A DNA stretch of 64,000 bases from Methylosinus sp. C49. Lineage in GTDB: Bacteria; Pseudomonadota; Alphaproteobacteria; Rhizobiales; Beijerinckiaceae. A program made the translations under genes and the position numbers. The notes below the pieces were generated by a model. The model was not told the origin of the DNA. It saw only the letters and a list, made by a program, of their open reading frames with translations, and did no database searches. The first letter of the stretch is position 1. The number at the start of each line of letters is the position of its first letter. The DNA lies in assembly GCF_009936375.1 (NCBI RefSeq), contig NZ_AP022332.1, positions 496,001 through 560,000 on the forward strand. Reading direction: 5' to 3'. Positions 43,701 to 52,095 of the stretch are shown here, piece after piece.

Positions 43701-44242
43701 ATGCCGCCGCGCTGGGCGTATTCGCCGGTCTCGCGCACGGTGGAGGAGCGCAGAAAGCCATTGGTCTCCAGCCAGAGCGCCAGCTCGTCGAGACGCACCA
43801 CATTGCCGGGCGCGGCGGAAAAAGTGTCGGCGGCGACATTCTCCAGCGGCGGCACGCGCTGCAGCAGGCAGTCCACCGTCGTCATGACGACGCGGGGCCG
43901 CTCGGCCGAGGATTTGGAGCGGGCGAGACGCGCCAGCGCCGTCATGCGGCGGGCGGAAATCGCCGCGTTGGGCGAGACGCGATCATAGGGCTGGCAATCC
44001 CAGCCGGGAAAATCCAGCGCCTCCACCTCGGGCGCGGCGAATCGCAGCGCCTCGCGAAAGGCCGCCGAGCGCTGCGCGTCGCGCGCCACATGGACGAAGA
44101 CGGCCGGCCGCCCCTCCGCGACGCGGGCCAGCGCGCGGGTGAGATCGGCGGCGACGAAAGCGTCGAAACCGTCCGGGACATTCACGAAGCGGAGCTTGTC
44201 GCCTCTTTCCAGGCGGGCGACCGCGGATTTGAGATCGGTCAT
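40721..44242 (-). CDS. mfd: Transcription-repair coupling factor Mfd
   Basis: ATPase that removes stalled RNA polymerase and recruits UvrA. The 1173 residues show the UvrB-homology N-terminus (VFVHVARDAQRSAAF), the RNA-polymerase-interacting CarD-like domain around residues 490-560 (SAGDLVVHVDHGIGRFIG), and helicase motifs VCGDVGFGKTEVALRAAF and IIDEEQHFGVGHKE. It also has QLRGRVGRSKTRAYALF and the C-terminal TRCF domain. Full length. sdhE lies 57 bases upstream on the same strand. Confidence 0.96.
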   Translation of the reverse strand: MTDLKSAVARLERGDKLRFVNVPDGFDAFVAADLTRALARVAEGRPAVFVHVARDAQRSAAFREALRFAAPEVEALDFPGWDCQPYDRVSPNAAISARRMTALARLARSKSSAERPRVVMTTVDCLLQRVPPLENVAADTFSAAPGNVVRLDELALWLETNGFLRSSTVRETGEYAQRGGIVDLYAPGMPGPIRLDFFGDTLESIRSFDPESQRTIGQLRSLDLVPMSELRLTSDTMRRFRQAYTTRFGGQTRGDALYEAISEGRRHQGAEHWLPLFYARMGSVFDYVGEAPLLLDPLVEEAAGERLTQIADYYDARKFAYDAAPADSNYKPLPPDQLYLTIEEWRGKLEGRSLATFSPFAAPDGAGKETVDCAARAGRDFAPERNDENANVFEAAVAHVKSLRGAGRTVVVAGWSDGSCERLGSVLAEHGLRDLKTVASLPAALALGKGAAALAVLGVEHGFETEGLAILGEQDILGDRLVRRRRKTKHTENLLGEVAALSAGDLVVHVDHGIGRFIGLETITAAGAPHDCLEIHYAGGDKLYLPVENIELLTRYGSEDTEAVLDKLGGVGWQTRKARLKNRIREMAKGLIAIAAQRSLRQATKLVPPEGLYDEFCARFPYDETEDQAAAIEAVLDDLASGRPMDRLVCGDVGFGKTEVALRAAFCAAINGRQVAVVVPTTLLARQHYRTFSTRFSGLPIRIAQLSRMTNSADTRLAKAGIADGTVDIVVGTHAVLGKAISFKDLGLVIIDEEQHFGVGHKERLKELRAEVHVLTLSATPIPRTLQLAMTGVRELSLIATAPVDRLAVRSFVSPFDPLIVREALLRERYRGGQAFFVCPRIEDLEDAAAFLREAVPEAKFVMAHGQMAAGDLEERMTAFYEGKFDILLSTTIVESGLDIPTANTLIVWRADMFGLAQLYQLRGRVGRSKTRAYALFTTPANKTITPQAQKRLEVLQSLDTLGAGFQLASHDLDIRGAGNLLGEEQSGHIKEVGYELYQQMLGDAITLLKAGIEEPEEEAWSPTIAIGAPVTIPEDYVQDLTLRLQLYRRLSTLETDQDIESFAAELIDRFGPTPPEVELLLKIVAIKALCRRAHVEKLEAGPKGVIVAFREGNFADPAGLARYVMEPSTQAKVRPDMRIVFIREFADMKSRLEGARRILRTLVSIAEKKKAA

Positions 44243-44299
44243 CGGAAGGTCGGGCTTTTTATCGCTGTTCGAATTCGCATGTTCTCGAGGAGCATGCTC

Positions 44300-44590
44300 T
44301 CAAAGATCGATCGGCTTCTCATGCGTGTGGAAAGCCGCGATCCGGCGGAAGAGGGACGTGTCATAGCGTGGGGGAACCGGCTCGGCGCGCGACAGCCAGC
44401 GGAAGACGACGTCATCCTCGACGTCCAGCAGCGCTTCGAGATCGTCGAGCTCGGCCTCGGGCAGAGAATCGACCGTGGCGTCGACGAAACGGCCCATCAA
44501 TATGTCCATCTCGCGCATGCCGCGGCGCCAGGCGCGAATTTTTATGCGCTTGCGGCGGATATCGGAATCGTCTGGCGTCGAGTGGCTCAA
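44300..44590 (-). CDS. sdhE: FAD assembly factor SdhE
   Basis: Small protein that helps attach FAD to succinate dehydrogenase. The 96-residue reading carries RRKRIKIRAWRRGMREMDIL, containing the essential RGxxE motif (RGMRE), then MGRFVDATVDSLPEAELDDL and WLSRAEPVPPRYDTSLFRRI, all characteristic. No ATG lies early enough. I propose TTG 44590 (MSHSTPDDSDIRRKR), which gives the family length; the ribosome-binding site is weak. It precedes mfd on the same strand. Confidence 0.85.
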   Translation of the reverse strand: MSHSTPDDSDIRRKRIKIRAWRRGMREMDILMGRFVDATVDSLPEAELDDLEALLDVEDDVVFRWLSRAEPVPPRYDTSLFRRIAAFHTHEKPIDL

Positions 44591-44810
44591 GGGCGGAAAT
44601 CCGCGGGCGGACAGGGGCCGAGTACAAGAATTCGCGCGCCGGGCCGCCATTTCGGGCGCCGGCGCGAGATCGCAGGGATTAGCGCAGCCGGCGGCGAAAA
44701 GATAGATCATCCACAGCCTGCGCGAAGCCGTGCGAGACTGTCGTCGAGACAGTTGCAATCACGCTTCGATTACGGCATAAGGACCCCCGTCGCGTCGCCG
44801 CGACACGGAT

Positions 44811-44885
44811 GCGGGTGTAGCTCAGGGGTAGAGCACAACCTTGCCAAGGTTGGGGTCGAGGGTTCGAATCCCTTCGCCCGCTCCA
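44811..44885 (+). tRNA. tRNA-Gly (anticodon GCC)
   Basis: Cloverleaf visible: acceptor GCGGGTG pairs with CGCCCGC; D-arm GCTCAGGGGTAGAGC; anticodon arm CAACC-TTGCCAA-GGTTG with GCC; T-arm GAGGG-TTCGAAT-CCCTT. Discriminator T and an encoded CCA end the gene. Confidence 0.96.
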
Positions 44886-44908
44886 AAAATCATCGCTTCA
44901 GATGATAG

Positions 44909-44934
44909 GCGAAGCCCTCTGGGCCTTTTCTTGC
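44909..44934 (+). terminator. Possible terminator of tRNA-Gly
   Basis: Short GC stem (GCCC, TCT loop, GGGC) followed by CTTTTCTTG about 25-45 bases after the tRNA. Confidence 0.4.
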
Positions 44935-44988
44935 CGTCCGCCCCGAGGCCGACGGCGCTCCCCCACCCAAAAAAGAGAGTTTCTTCCT

Positions 44989-46038
44989 CTAGACCACCTT
45001 TTGCCCAGCGGAATGCGCGCCCGAGTCGGCATGCGGGAGCCGGAAGGACCGCGGCCTCTCGAACAAAAAGCGCAGTCGTCCCCGCTCGGTCATGCGATGC
45101 AGCAGCAGCGGGACGATGACGCCGGCCAATGTGACGATGAGCGAGGCCAAGCCCACGCTGTCCACGAGATCATGATCGACGATCAGCTTGCGGGCGGCCG
45201 CCATCGGCAGGAAGAATCCGAGATAAATGGCCAGCGAATTGGCGCCGCAGTAGCGGAGCCATGCCATCGACGGAAGATCGGCGAGCAGAGCCGCCCCGGC
45301 GATGACCGCCGCAGCGCCGGCGAAGCCCGTGACGAGGCTGACCAGCGGCAATGAGGCGAGCGTCGGATAATCCGCCGAGGGCGAGGGCGAGAAAGCCAGA
45401 GCCGCATCGGCCATAGCCCAGCCGAGCAGCCAGCAGAGCGCCTCGCGCGGATGCCGCCGCGCCGATTCGGCCAGAGCGAAGACCTGCGGCGCGAACAGAT
45501 AGCCGGACAGAAAATAGACATAACGTGCGGCGAATTCGTCGGGAACCGCCCAGCCAGTCTCGATCGGCGCTATCTCCAGCAGAGCGGCCGAAACCAGCAT
45601 GAGCGGCGGCGGAACGAAGCGCAACAGCTTGGTCGCGACGAAAAAGATCGGCAGCAGATAGATGAACCACAGGGTTCCGAACGGCTCGACCAAAGCGAGC
45701 GCCAATTGCCCGAGCGCGGTCAGCGGATCGGCGCCCGGCCGCAGCGCGCTCTTGAACAGCCATTGGATGAAAAGCCACAGACAATAGAAATAGGCGAAAT
45801 GCGCGACCTTTTTGTCGAGATAGCTCCGCCAGTTCTGATCGATGGCGCGCGACAGAAACAGGCCGGCGATGACGAAGAAGCCGGGAATGCGAAACGGCTT
45901 GGCGAAAGCGACCAGCCAATGCAGCAGCCCCTCGCCCCCCATGGCCTCACCGACGCCGAGCGCGGAGTGCATCATGACGACGAGGATGACGCTGATCCCT
46001 TTCGCATTATCGATCCACGCGATCCGAGCTTCTCTCAT
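44989..46038 (-). CDS. Acyltransferase 3 family membrane protein
   Basis: 349 residues with about ten helices. The N-terminus IAWIDNAKGISVILVVMMHS carries the conserved His, and RIPGFFVIAGLFLSRAID the conserved Arg, of the acyltransferase-3/OpgC-like family that acylates surface glycans. Start 46038 has GGAGGTG 8 bases upstream. Acceptor unknown. Confidence 0.83.
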   Translation of the reverse strand: MREARIAWIDNAKGISVILVVMMHSALGVGEAMGGEGLLHWLVAFAKPFRIPGFFVIAGLFLSRAIDQNWRSYLDKKVAHFAYFYCLWLFIQWLFKSALRPGADPLTALGQLALALVEPFGTLWFIYLLPIFFVATKLLRFVPPPLMLVSAALLEIAPIETGWAVPDEFAARYVYFLSGYLFAPQVFALAESARRHPREALCWLLGWAMADAALAFSPSPSADYPTLASLPLVSLVTGFAGAAAVIAGAALLADLPSMAWLRYCGANSLAIYLGFFLPMAAARKLIVDHDLVDSVGLASLIVTLAGVIVPLLLHRMTERGRLRFLFERPRSFRLPHADSGAHSAGQKVV

Positions 46039-46239
46039 CGGCGCCCACCTCCACACGACTGGCAGGCGCCGCAGGAATGCGCGCGCTTCGCGGAACGAAT
46101 TCGCTGAATAGCCGAGGAAAGTTACGGAAGTCTCCGCATAAAGCGCAGCTCGCCCGCGGGCGTCGCGCTCATTCGGCGAAGGGCGATTCCGCGGCGGGCC
46201 GCATCCGACGAAGATGAGAATTGCGCCTGCTCTATAGTC

Positions 46240-46809
46240 CTAGGACGCCGCTCGGCTTCGTCCGACCGCCGCGTTCATGCCATCCACGGAGGCCAGCACG
46301 AAATCGGCGCGCGCCGCCGCAGTGCTCTTCGGCAGGTGCAACACCTCATACTCCAACGCCGGATAGGTCTCCATGAGGCGGTGATACTCCACCACTGCCG
46401 CATCGAACCCGTGCTTGCGATCCGTATCGGTCACATAGATGTCGGGCCAAGGCGGCGCCATGAATACGCGGCGATGATAGCGATGCGTCATACACAACGG
46501 ACGCAGGACCGGTTCGCCGGTCAAAGCTTCCAATGCCGATGCTGCGTCGACAATGCCGCGATCGAAGAATACCCAGCCCTTCTGCTCCACCGCCGCCACG
46601 TGGTCCGCCAACGCTATGTCGATCGCGCGACGCAGAAACATCGCGAGATCGCCCCACGGCAATGCGCTGCCACCGCCGGCGGTTTCCTCGGCGATGATGC
46701 GGCGACCGGGTTCTTCCACGACGACATGGCCGCGAGCCTTCAACTCGGCCAGGAGGGTCGACTTCCCTGCACCCGAACAGCCGGAAATCACGACAAGTCG
46801 ATTCTTCAA
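46240..46809 (-). CDS. AAA-type ATPase/kinase-like protein (AAA_28)
   Basis: 189 residues. Walker A VISGCSGAGKSTLLAELK is at the N-terminus, then VVVEEPGRRIIAEE, WVFFDRGIVDAASALEA and MAPPWPDIYVTDTDRKHGFD. This is the pattern of small predicted ATPases with a nucleoside-kinase-like fold. Function unknown. It diverges from the beta-lactamase gene with 46 bases between starts. By eye the codon choice looks less GC-extreme than in neighbouring genes, which may mean recent transfer of both. Confidence 0.8.
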   Translation of the reverse strand: MKNRLVVISGCSGAGKSTLLAELKARGHVVVEEPGRRIIAEETAGGGSALPWGDLAMFLRRAIDIALADHVAAVEQKGWVFFDRGIVDAASALEALTGEPVLRPLCMTHRYHRRVFMAPPWPDIYVTDTDRKHGFDAAVVEYHRLMETYPALEYEVLHLPKSTAAARADFVLASVDGMNAAVGRSRAAS

Positions 46810-46855
46810 GAGGTATCATCCTTTCACCGGAATGGGCACATAGTATGGAAACCGC

Positions 46856-47746
46856 ATGTCTTCTCCAATCCTGACCCGTCGCACCGCAATCGCCTCGATG
46901 ACAATGGCTGTCGCAGCGCCGCTGTCGACCTCTTCCAATGTCCTGAGCAGCCCTCGAGGCATCGAAGCCGAGCTCGAGGAGCTCGAAGCGCGCAGCGGTG
47001 GGCGGTTGGGTGTGGCCGTGTTGGATAGTGCGACCGGTCGGATCATGGGTAACCGAATCGACGAGCGCTTTGCCATGTGCAGCACAATGAAGGCGCTGGC
47101 CGTCGCCCATGTCCTGGCCCGTGTCGACCTCGGAAAGGAAAGGCTCGACCGGCGCATCGTCTTCACCGAGCATGACTTGGTGACCCCTTACAAGGCGACC
47201 CAACCTCATGTCGGCCCTGAAGGCATGTCGATCGAGGCGCTTTGCGAGGCGGCTATCACCGTCAGCGACAGCACCGCCGCCAATCTGTTGCTGACCAGCT
47301 TTGGCGGTCCGACCGCTCTTACCGCCTATTTGCGATCCCTCGGCGATCATGTCACGCGGTCAGATCTCTTCGAATTGAAGCTCAATGTCGTAAAGCCGGG
47401 CGAAACGCACGACACGACGACGCCCCGCGCCATGGTCGGGACATTGCACCGGCTGCTATTGGGCGACGCCCTTTCCGAAGCGTCGCGCGCAAGGTTGACG
47501 AGTTGGATGGTCGAGGCCAAGGACGCGGCCACGCGACGCTTGCGCGTCGGATTGCCTGCCGGTTGGCGCATTGCGAACAAGCCCGGCACTTGGGAGGGAA
47601 TTTCCACCAACGATATTGGTGTGATCTGGCCGCCCGGCCGTGAGCCGATTGTGGTCGCCGCCTATCTCGGAAACGCGCCAGGCTCCACTGCGGCGCAGGA
47701 AGGTGTTTTGGCGGGTGTCGCCAGAATAATGGCTGAACAAGTGTAG
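46856..47746 (+). CDS. Class A beta-lactamase, Tat-exported, with KPG motif
   Basis: 296-residue serine beta-lactamase. The N-terminus LTRRTAIASMTMAVAAPL looks like a twin-arginine signal. The catalytic STMK is in FAMCSTMKALAVAH, the second motif is SDS in TVSDSTAANLLL, and the omega loop carries FELKLN (general-base Glu and Asn) followed by DTTTP. The usual KTG/KSG triad reads KPG (IANKPGTWEG), which is unusual. Length is normal. Whether it is active and on which drugs cannot be told from sequence. Confidence 0.9.
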   Translation: MSSPILTRRTAIASMTMAVAAPLSTSSNVLSSPRGIEAELEELEARSGGRLGVAVLDSATGRIMGNRIDERFAMCSTMKALAVAHVLARVDLGKERLDRRIVFTEHDLVTPYKATQPHVGPEGMSIEALCEAAITVSDSTAANLLLTSFGGPTALTAYLRSLGDHVTRSDLFELKLNVVKPGETHDTTTPRAMVGTLHRLLLGDALSEASRARLTSWMVEAKDAATRRLRVGLPAGWRIANKPGTWEGISTNDIGVIWPPGREPIVVAAYLGNAPGSTAAQEGVLAGVARIMAEQV

Positions 47747-47891
47747 CGTAAGCTCTACCGCCGGACGCCGTGCGGCGATCGGCCGTTTTAGGCGGCAATA
47801 GTGTCAGGCGATGGAGTGAAAACTGTGGTTCGCCATGCCGCTTGCGGTCATGCGGCAAGAATATCGGGCCGTAGAGGAAAATCGGCTGAAC

Positions 47892-47981
47892 TGGCGGAGG
47901 GGGCGGGATTCGAACCCGCGATACGGTTTCCCGTATACACACTTTCCAGGCGTGCGCCTTCAACCACTCGGCCACCCCTCC
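47892..47981 (-). tRNA. tRNA-Ser (anticodon GGA)
   Basis: Minus-strand class II tRNA of 90 nt including an encoded CCA. Acceptor GGAGGGG pairs with CCCCTCC, anticodon loop CTGGAAA with GGA, a long variable arm (TACGGGAAACCGTA stem), and T-arm GCGGG-TTCGAAT-CCCGC. Discriminator G. Confidence 0.96.
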
Positions 47982-48169
47982 ATCGACCCTGGCCGGCTCG
48001 GAATCGGCCCCGGATCGGCGCGCACTATATTCACAAGCAGCCAGAGTGCAAATCTTTCCGTAGGGAAATCCACGCCGAAGCGACATTCTCTCGCCTCGTG
48101 GCGGCCCGGCGTGGACAGACGGCCCGGCGCATCCTATTCAAGAGCCTTCCCTTGGGGCTCGAAAGCGCC

Positions 48170-48487
48170 ATGCTGCGATTGATCGTCCGATTTCTCGGTC
48201 TCCTCCTTTTGGCCGGCGGATTCGCGGCCCTCATCGTCGACGGCACGCGCTCGCTGGCCGGGGACGGGCTGCATGTTACCCCGCTCAGCGAAGGCGCGGC
48301 CGATCTTTTTCCGGCGCAGATGAAGGCCTTTCGCATCGCGCTGGAGCAGAAAGCCCCGCAAATCTGGGGCTCCGTCGTCTTCGCTCTGCTGCTCGCGCCC
48401 TTGAGCCTCACGCTCACCGGCCTCGGCGGCCTGCTCATTGCATTGAGCCGCAAGCGCCGCCGGCCGATCGACTATCCCTTACGCTGA
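48170..48487 (+). CDS. Small membrane protein of unknown function
   Basis: 105 residues with two predicted helices: residues 3-24 ([20 protein letters not shown]) and about 68-92 ([20 protein letters not shown]), with a central periplasmic or cytosolic stretch and a basic C-terminus ([12 protein letters not shown]). Conserved-looking, but no family recognised. The ATG at 48170 begins the first helix. Confidence 0.7.
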   Translation: MLRLIVRFLGLLLLAGGFAALIVDGTRSLAGDGLHVTPLSEGAADLFPAQMKAFRIALEQKAPQIWGSVVFALLLAPLSLTLTGLGGLLIALSRKRRRPIDYPLR

Positions 48488-48576
48488 CGCCCCCTGGCGC
48501 TGAACGCCCTTTCGCCGTCGGCGCCGCGGGGCCATATCGGGGGTCTCGGCGCATCTCGCGCGAAAGGTCGACAAAA

Positions 48577-49170
48577 ATGACCGATCACTTCGTCAATCAT
48601 CATCCGATCGAAGGCCCGTTTCCGCCGGGGCTGGAACAGGCCGTCTTCGGCCTCGGCTGCTTCTGGGGCGCGGAGCGTCGCTTCTGGAAGCTCGGCGAGA
48701 GCGTCTACACGACCGCCGTCGGCTATGCCGGCGGGACCACGGAGAACCCCACCTATAAAGAAGTATGCACGGGCCGCACCTTCCATGCGGAAGTGGTGCT
48801 CGTCGTCTTCGACCCCGCGAAAATCTCCTATGAGGAGCTGCTGCGCGTCTTTTGGGAGAGCCACGACCCGACGCAGGGCAATCGGCAGGGCAATGACGTC
48901 GGCACGCAGTATCGCTCGGCGATCTTCTGCTATTCCGACGACCAGCTGCGGATCGCCGAGGCGTCCGAGCGCGCCTATGGCGAGGCGCTGGCGGGCCGAG
49001 GCTTCGGGCCGATCACCACGCAAATCGCGCCGGCCCCGCGCTTCTACTACGCCGAGGAGTATCACCAGCAATATCTGGCCAAAAACCCCGACGGCTATTG
49101 CGGCCTGGGCGGCACGGGCGTCGCCTGCCCCGTGGGGCTCAGCGTCGAGCCGGACGCGAATCCAGGCTGA
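48577..49170 (+). CDS. msrA: Peptide-methionine (S)-S-oxide reductase
   Basis: Repairs methionine-S-sulfoxide. The 197 residues show the catalytic [13 protein letters not shown], then [20 protein letters not shown], then [11 protein letters not shown], then [23 protein letters not shown], and [20 protein letters not shown] with resolving Cys. Followed closely by the converging mepA gene. Confidence 0.95.
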   Translation: MTDHFVNHHPIEGPFPPGLEQAVFGLGCFWGAERRFWKLGESVYTTAVGYAGGTTENPTYKEVCTGRTFHAEVVLVVFDPAKISYEELLRVFWESHDPTQGNRQGNDVGTQYRSAIFCYSDDQLRIAEASERAYGEALAGRGFGPITTQIAPAPRFYYAEEYHQQYLAKNPDGYCGLGGTGVACPVGLSVEPDANPG

Positions 49171-49181
49171 ATTCGATTCAT

Positions 49182-50096
49182 CTATCGCGCCTTCAGCACC
49201 TCGCGGCATTCCCCGGGCAGCTTGGCCATGGTCATGGGCGGCCAGGTCTTGGTCGATTTCTTGGGGTGCAGCGCCTCGTCGGTGAACCACCAGGCCAGGG
49301 ATGAATCGCAGCCGTCGCCCGCCGGCACGGGGTCCTGATCCTTGCAGCTCTCCGCATCCTTCGGGCAATAGAGCCGGATGTGGAAGTGGTAATTGTGCCC
49401 GAACATGGGGCGCACCTTGGCGAGCCAGGAGCGGTCGCCCGTCGCCTGCCGGCACAGCGCCCTTTTGATGGCCGCGTTGACGAAGATGCGCTGCACCTCC
49501 GGCGCGCGCGCCGCCGTGCGCAGAACGGCGAGATGCCCCTCGGTCCACACCTTGGGATCGATATCGAGCCGATCCTCGCGCACCATATCGGTGGCCGACA
49601 TCTCCTCCCGCTCGGCGCGGGACAATTCGCGCTGCGGCATGGGGGTGAGCCAAATATCGGCGTCGAGGCCGATCTGATGCGAGGCGTGGCCGGTGAGCAT
49701 AGGCCCGCCGCGAGGCTGCGAGATATCCCCGACGAGCAGGCCCGGCCAGCCGGAGGCCTGCGACGCCGCCGGGGCGAGGCGCTGCAGAAAGCCGATGAGC
49801 GCCGGATGGCCCCAGAAGCGATTGCGCGACAAGCGCATGATCTGCCAATTCGGGCCGTTCACGGGCAGCGCCTCGGCGCCGGCGAGGCAGCCATGCGAAT
49901 AGAAGCCGATCGGATCGGGATCGAGCGGGGCCGGGCTGGTGGCGCGGCCGAAGAGCTCCTTGGCGGGCGTCGACGGGTCGTCGGGATGGGCGAGCGGCGG
50001 CAAGGGCTTGGGGTCCAACGTGCCCTTGTCCTGCGCGAAGGCCGGGGCGATCGCGGCGAGCCAGAGAACCAATGCGGCCGATCTTTGCAGGTTCAT
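49182..50096 (-). CDS. mepA: Penicillin-insensitive murein endopeptidase
   Basis: Periplasmic LAS metallopeptidase that cuts peptidoglycan cross-links. The 304 residues have a signal peptide (MNLQRSAALVLWLAAIAPAFAQ) and metal-binding GGPMLTGHASHQIGLDADIWLTP with the HxxxxxxD motif. RPMFGHNYHFHIRLYCP provides the second His motif. It diverges from the L,D-transpeptidase gene, another cross-link enzyme, with 240 bp between the starts. Confidence 0.93.
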   Translation of the reverse strand: MNLQRSAALVLWLAAIAPAFAQDKGTLDPKPLPPLAHPDDPSTPAKELFGRATSPAPLDPDPIGFYSHGCLAGAEALPVNGPNWQIMRLSRNRFWGHPALIGFLQRLAPAASQASGWPGLLVGDISQPRGGPMLTGHASHQIGLDADIWLTPMPQRELSRAEREEMSATDMVREDRLDIDPKVWTEGHLAVLRTAARAPEVQRIFVNAAIKRALCRQATGDRSWLAKVRPMFGHNYHFHIRLYCPKDAESCKDQDPVPAGDGCDSSLAWWFTDEALHPKKSTKTWPPMTMAKLPGECREVLKAR

Positions 50097-50336
50097 TTCT
50101 GGGGCTTTCGTGGCGAAGTGAGGGAGCGGAAGCGTGAATCAGTCAGATTCTGGGCGCTTTGCGGTCTTTTCGCCAGTCCGCGCAGCATCGGAAAGAGAAG
50201 GCGAATCGATTCGCCTCGTTTTTCGGCTTTCGCGTCAACCTTACCCTCGGATATAGATTGCCCCTACGTAGGAGGCGCCATTTTATGCCGCCCTAACTGT
50301 GCGGCGTGTGTCTCGTGTTCGTGGGGGAGTGTTGTG

Positions 50337-50924
50337 ATGCGTTGTTTCAAAGCCTTCGGGCTCATTCTCGTTGCGATGTTCGCATCGATCGGCGCGGCGC
50401 AAGCGACCGTGCAAATCCATATCGATCTTTCCACCCAGAGAATGCAGGTCGAGTCCTCCAAGGGCTCCTATAGCTGGCCGGTCTCGACCGCTCGCGCGGG
50501 CTATGTGACGCCGCGCGGCACTTATGCGCCCACCGGCCTGCAGAAAATGCATTATTCGCGCAAATATCACATGTCGCCCATGCCGCACTCGATCTTCTTC
50601 AGCGGCGGCTATGCGATCCACGGCACCTATGCGACCGGCGCGCTAGGCCGCCCCGCCTCGCATGGCTGCGTGCGCGTCTCCCCGGCCAACGCCGCGACGC
50701 TCTACAAGCTGGTGCAGGAGGAGGGCGCGCAGATCTCCATCACCGGCTCCTCGCCCGCGACGCGCTACGCCGCCCACAAGCCGCATCGGACCCAAGTCGC
50801 GGGCCTGCATCATCGGCCGCATCGCTCTCACGCGCTCGCCTATGGTCCGGGACAGCGCTATCGCTCCGTCACCAGCGTGAAGAGCTGGCAGTCGGCGCCG
50901 ATGACGAGCCCCTTCGGCAACTGA
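50337..50924 (+). CDS. L,D-transpeptidase (YkuD domain)
   Basis: 195 residues with a signal peptide (MRCFKAFGLILVAMFASIGAAQA). The YkuD domain covers about residues 24-140 and contains TPRGTYAPTGL, SGGYAIHGTYATGALGRPASHGCVRVSPANA with the active HGCVRV cysteine. A basic His-rich tail follows. Makes 3-3 cross-links or anchors proteins to peptidoglycan. GGGGGAG lies 7 bases before the ATG. Confidence 0.92.
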   Translation: MRCFKAFGLILVAMFASIGAAQATVQIHIDLSTQRMQVESSKGSYSWPVSTARAGYVTPRGTYAPTGLQKMHYSRKYHMSPMPHSIFFSGGYAIHGTYATGALGRPASHGCVRVSPANAATLYKLVQEEGAQISITGSSPATRYAAHKPHRTQVAGLHHRPHRSHALAYGPGQRYRSVTSVKSWQSAPMTSPFGN

Positions 50925-50929
50925 CGCTT

Positions 50930-50950
50930 CGCGGCTGATTTTCAGCCGCG
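50930..50950. terminator. Bidirectional hairpin between ldt and the LysR gene
   Basis: CGCGGCTGA (50930-50938) and TCAGCCGCG (50942-50950) with a TTT loop. It lies between converging genes and includes the stop codon of the LysR gene. Confidence 0.65.
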
Positions 50951-51859
50951 CGACAGGCTGGACGGCTCGGCGGCGGCGAATTCGGCGACGACCCAATCCT
51001 TCAGCGCGGCGACCGCCGGCCGGTCTTCCGCGCCGAGGGGATGGACGAAGTCATATTGCAGGCCGTCGAGCACGGGGCCGAAGGGCTGCACCAGCGCGCC
51101 GGAGGCTAGCTCGGCGGCGACCAGCGGCAGGCTGGCCAGCGCCACGCCCTGACCGGCGACGGCGGCGCGTATGGCGCTCTCCTCGTCCGCGACGACGGTT
51201 CCGACCTCCGGGTCGAAGCTCTTCGCGCCGCGCTCGTCGGCCCAGCGGCGCCAGCTCGCCAGGCGCGGGCCATTGGCGTGCGGCCCCCATTCGCGGTGAA
51301 TGAGCGTCGCGCCGGCAAGATGCTTGGGGCGGCGAATGTCGAGCCGCGGGCTGCACACCGGCGCATAGCGATCGGTGAACAGCGGCGTCGCCACCTGGCC
51401 GGAATATTGGCCGACGCCGCAGCGGATCGCCGCATCCGCCTCGCCGGCGCGCAGATTGGCCGGACGGTCGGAGGCGTGCAGCCGCAAATCCCAGCCCGGA
51501 TTCTGGCCGCGGAAGGATTCGGCGCGCGGCGCCAGCGCACGTGAGGTGAAGGCGACTGTGGCGGAGAGTGTCGCCGCCTGCTTGCGCTCGGTCGGGCGCC
51601 GCGCGCGATCTATGGCCTCGGCCATGGAATCGAAGGCGACGCGCAGATCGAGATAGAGCGCCAGACCTTGCGGCGTCAGCGCGACCTCGCGCGCCTTGCG
51701 CGTGAAGAGACGCAGGCCGAGGTCGGTTTCGAGACCTTTGATCTGATGGCTGATCGCCGTCGGCGTGACGCCGAGCTCGGCGGCGGCGAGCTTGAAGCTC
51801 TCCCGCCGCGCGGCCGCCTCGAAAGCGCGCAAGGACACAAGCGAGGGCAGAGCCCGCAT
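50942..51859 (-). CDS. LysR-family transcriptional regulator (GcvA-like)
   Basis: 305 residues. N-terminal winged helix-turn-helix: LVSLRAFEAAARRESFKLAAAELGVTPTAISHQIKGLE, the GcvA/AmpR subgroup pattern. A periplasmic-binding-protein-like sensing domain follows. The target is unknown; no divergent gene lies upstream, only repeats, so it may control itself or distant genes. Confidence 0.9.
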   Translation of the reverse strand: MRALPSLVSLRAFEAAARRESFKLAAAELGVTPTAISHQIKGLETDLGLRLFTRKAREVALTPQGLALYLDLRVAFDSMAEAIDRARRPTERKQAATLSATVAFTSRALAPRAESFRGQNPGWDLRLHASDRPANLRAGEADAAIRCGVGQYSGQVATPLFTDRYAPVCSPRLDIRRPKHLAGATLIHREWGPHANGPRLASWRRWADERGAKSFDPEVGTVVADEESAIRAAVAGQGVALASLPLVAAELASGALVQPFGPVLDGLQYDFVHPLGAEDRPAVAALKDWVVAEFAAAEPSSLSRG

Positions 51860-51970
51860 CGCCGCCTCTCATGGATGAGAATTATTCATCTCATGGAGGC
51901 GAATGCGCTATTTGTCAAAAGCTTTGCCGTAAGATGATGAATGAATTCAACTCATCTATCAGGACAGACG

Positions 51971-52030
51971 GTCCCTTCTCCCGTTCACGGGAGAAGGTGG
52001 CCCCGCGAAGCGGGGTCGGATGAGGGTCCT
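51971..52030 (+). repeat. Two-stem palindromic repeat, copy 6
   Basis: Arms CTTCTCCCG/CGGGAGAAG and GGCCCCGC/GCGGGGTC then GGATGAGGGTCCTCG, the same element as near 3.2-3.9 kb. Lies between the LysR gene and acnA. Confidence 0.85.
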
Positions 52031-52095
52031 CGCAGCATTCGCGCTTTTCCGCAGCGCGCAGCGGTCCCTCGAGCCATCCGTCGCGCATTCGCGCG

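Noticed and set aside
41960-44905. A 981-residue plus-strand open frame opposite mfd
   Set aside because: It is the antisense shadow of mfd, caused by high-GC codon bias; composition is charge-rich without domain motifs, whereas mfd has all helicase motifs.
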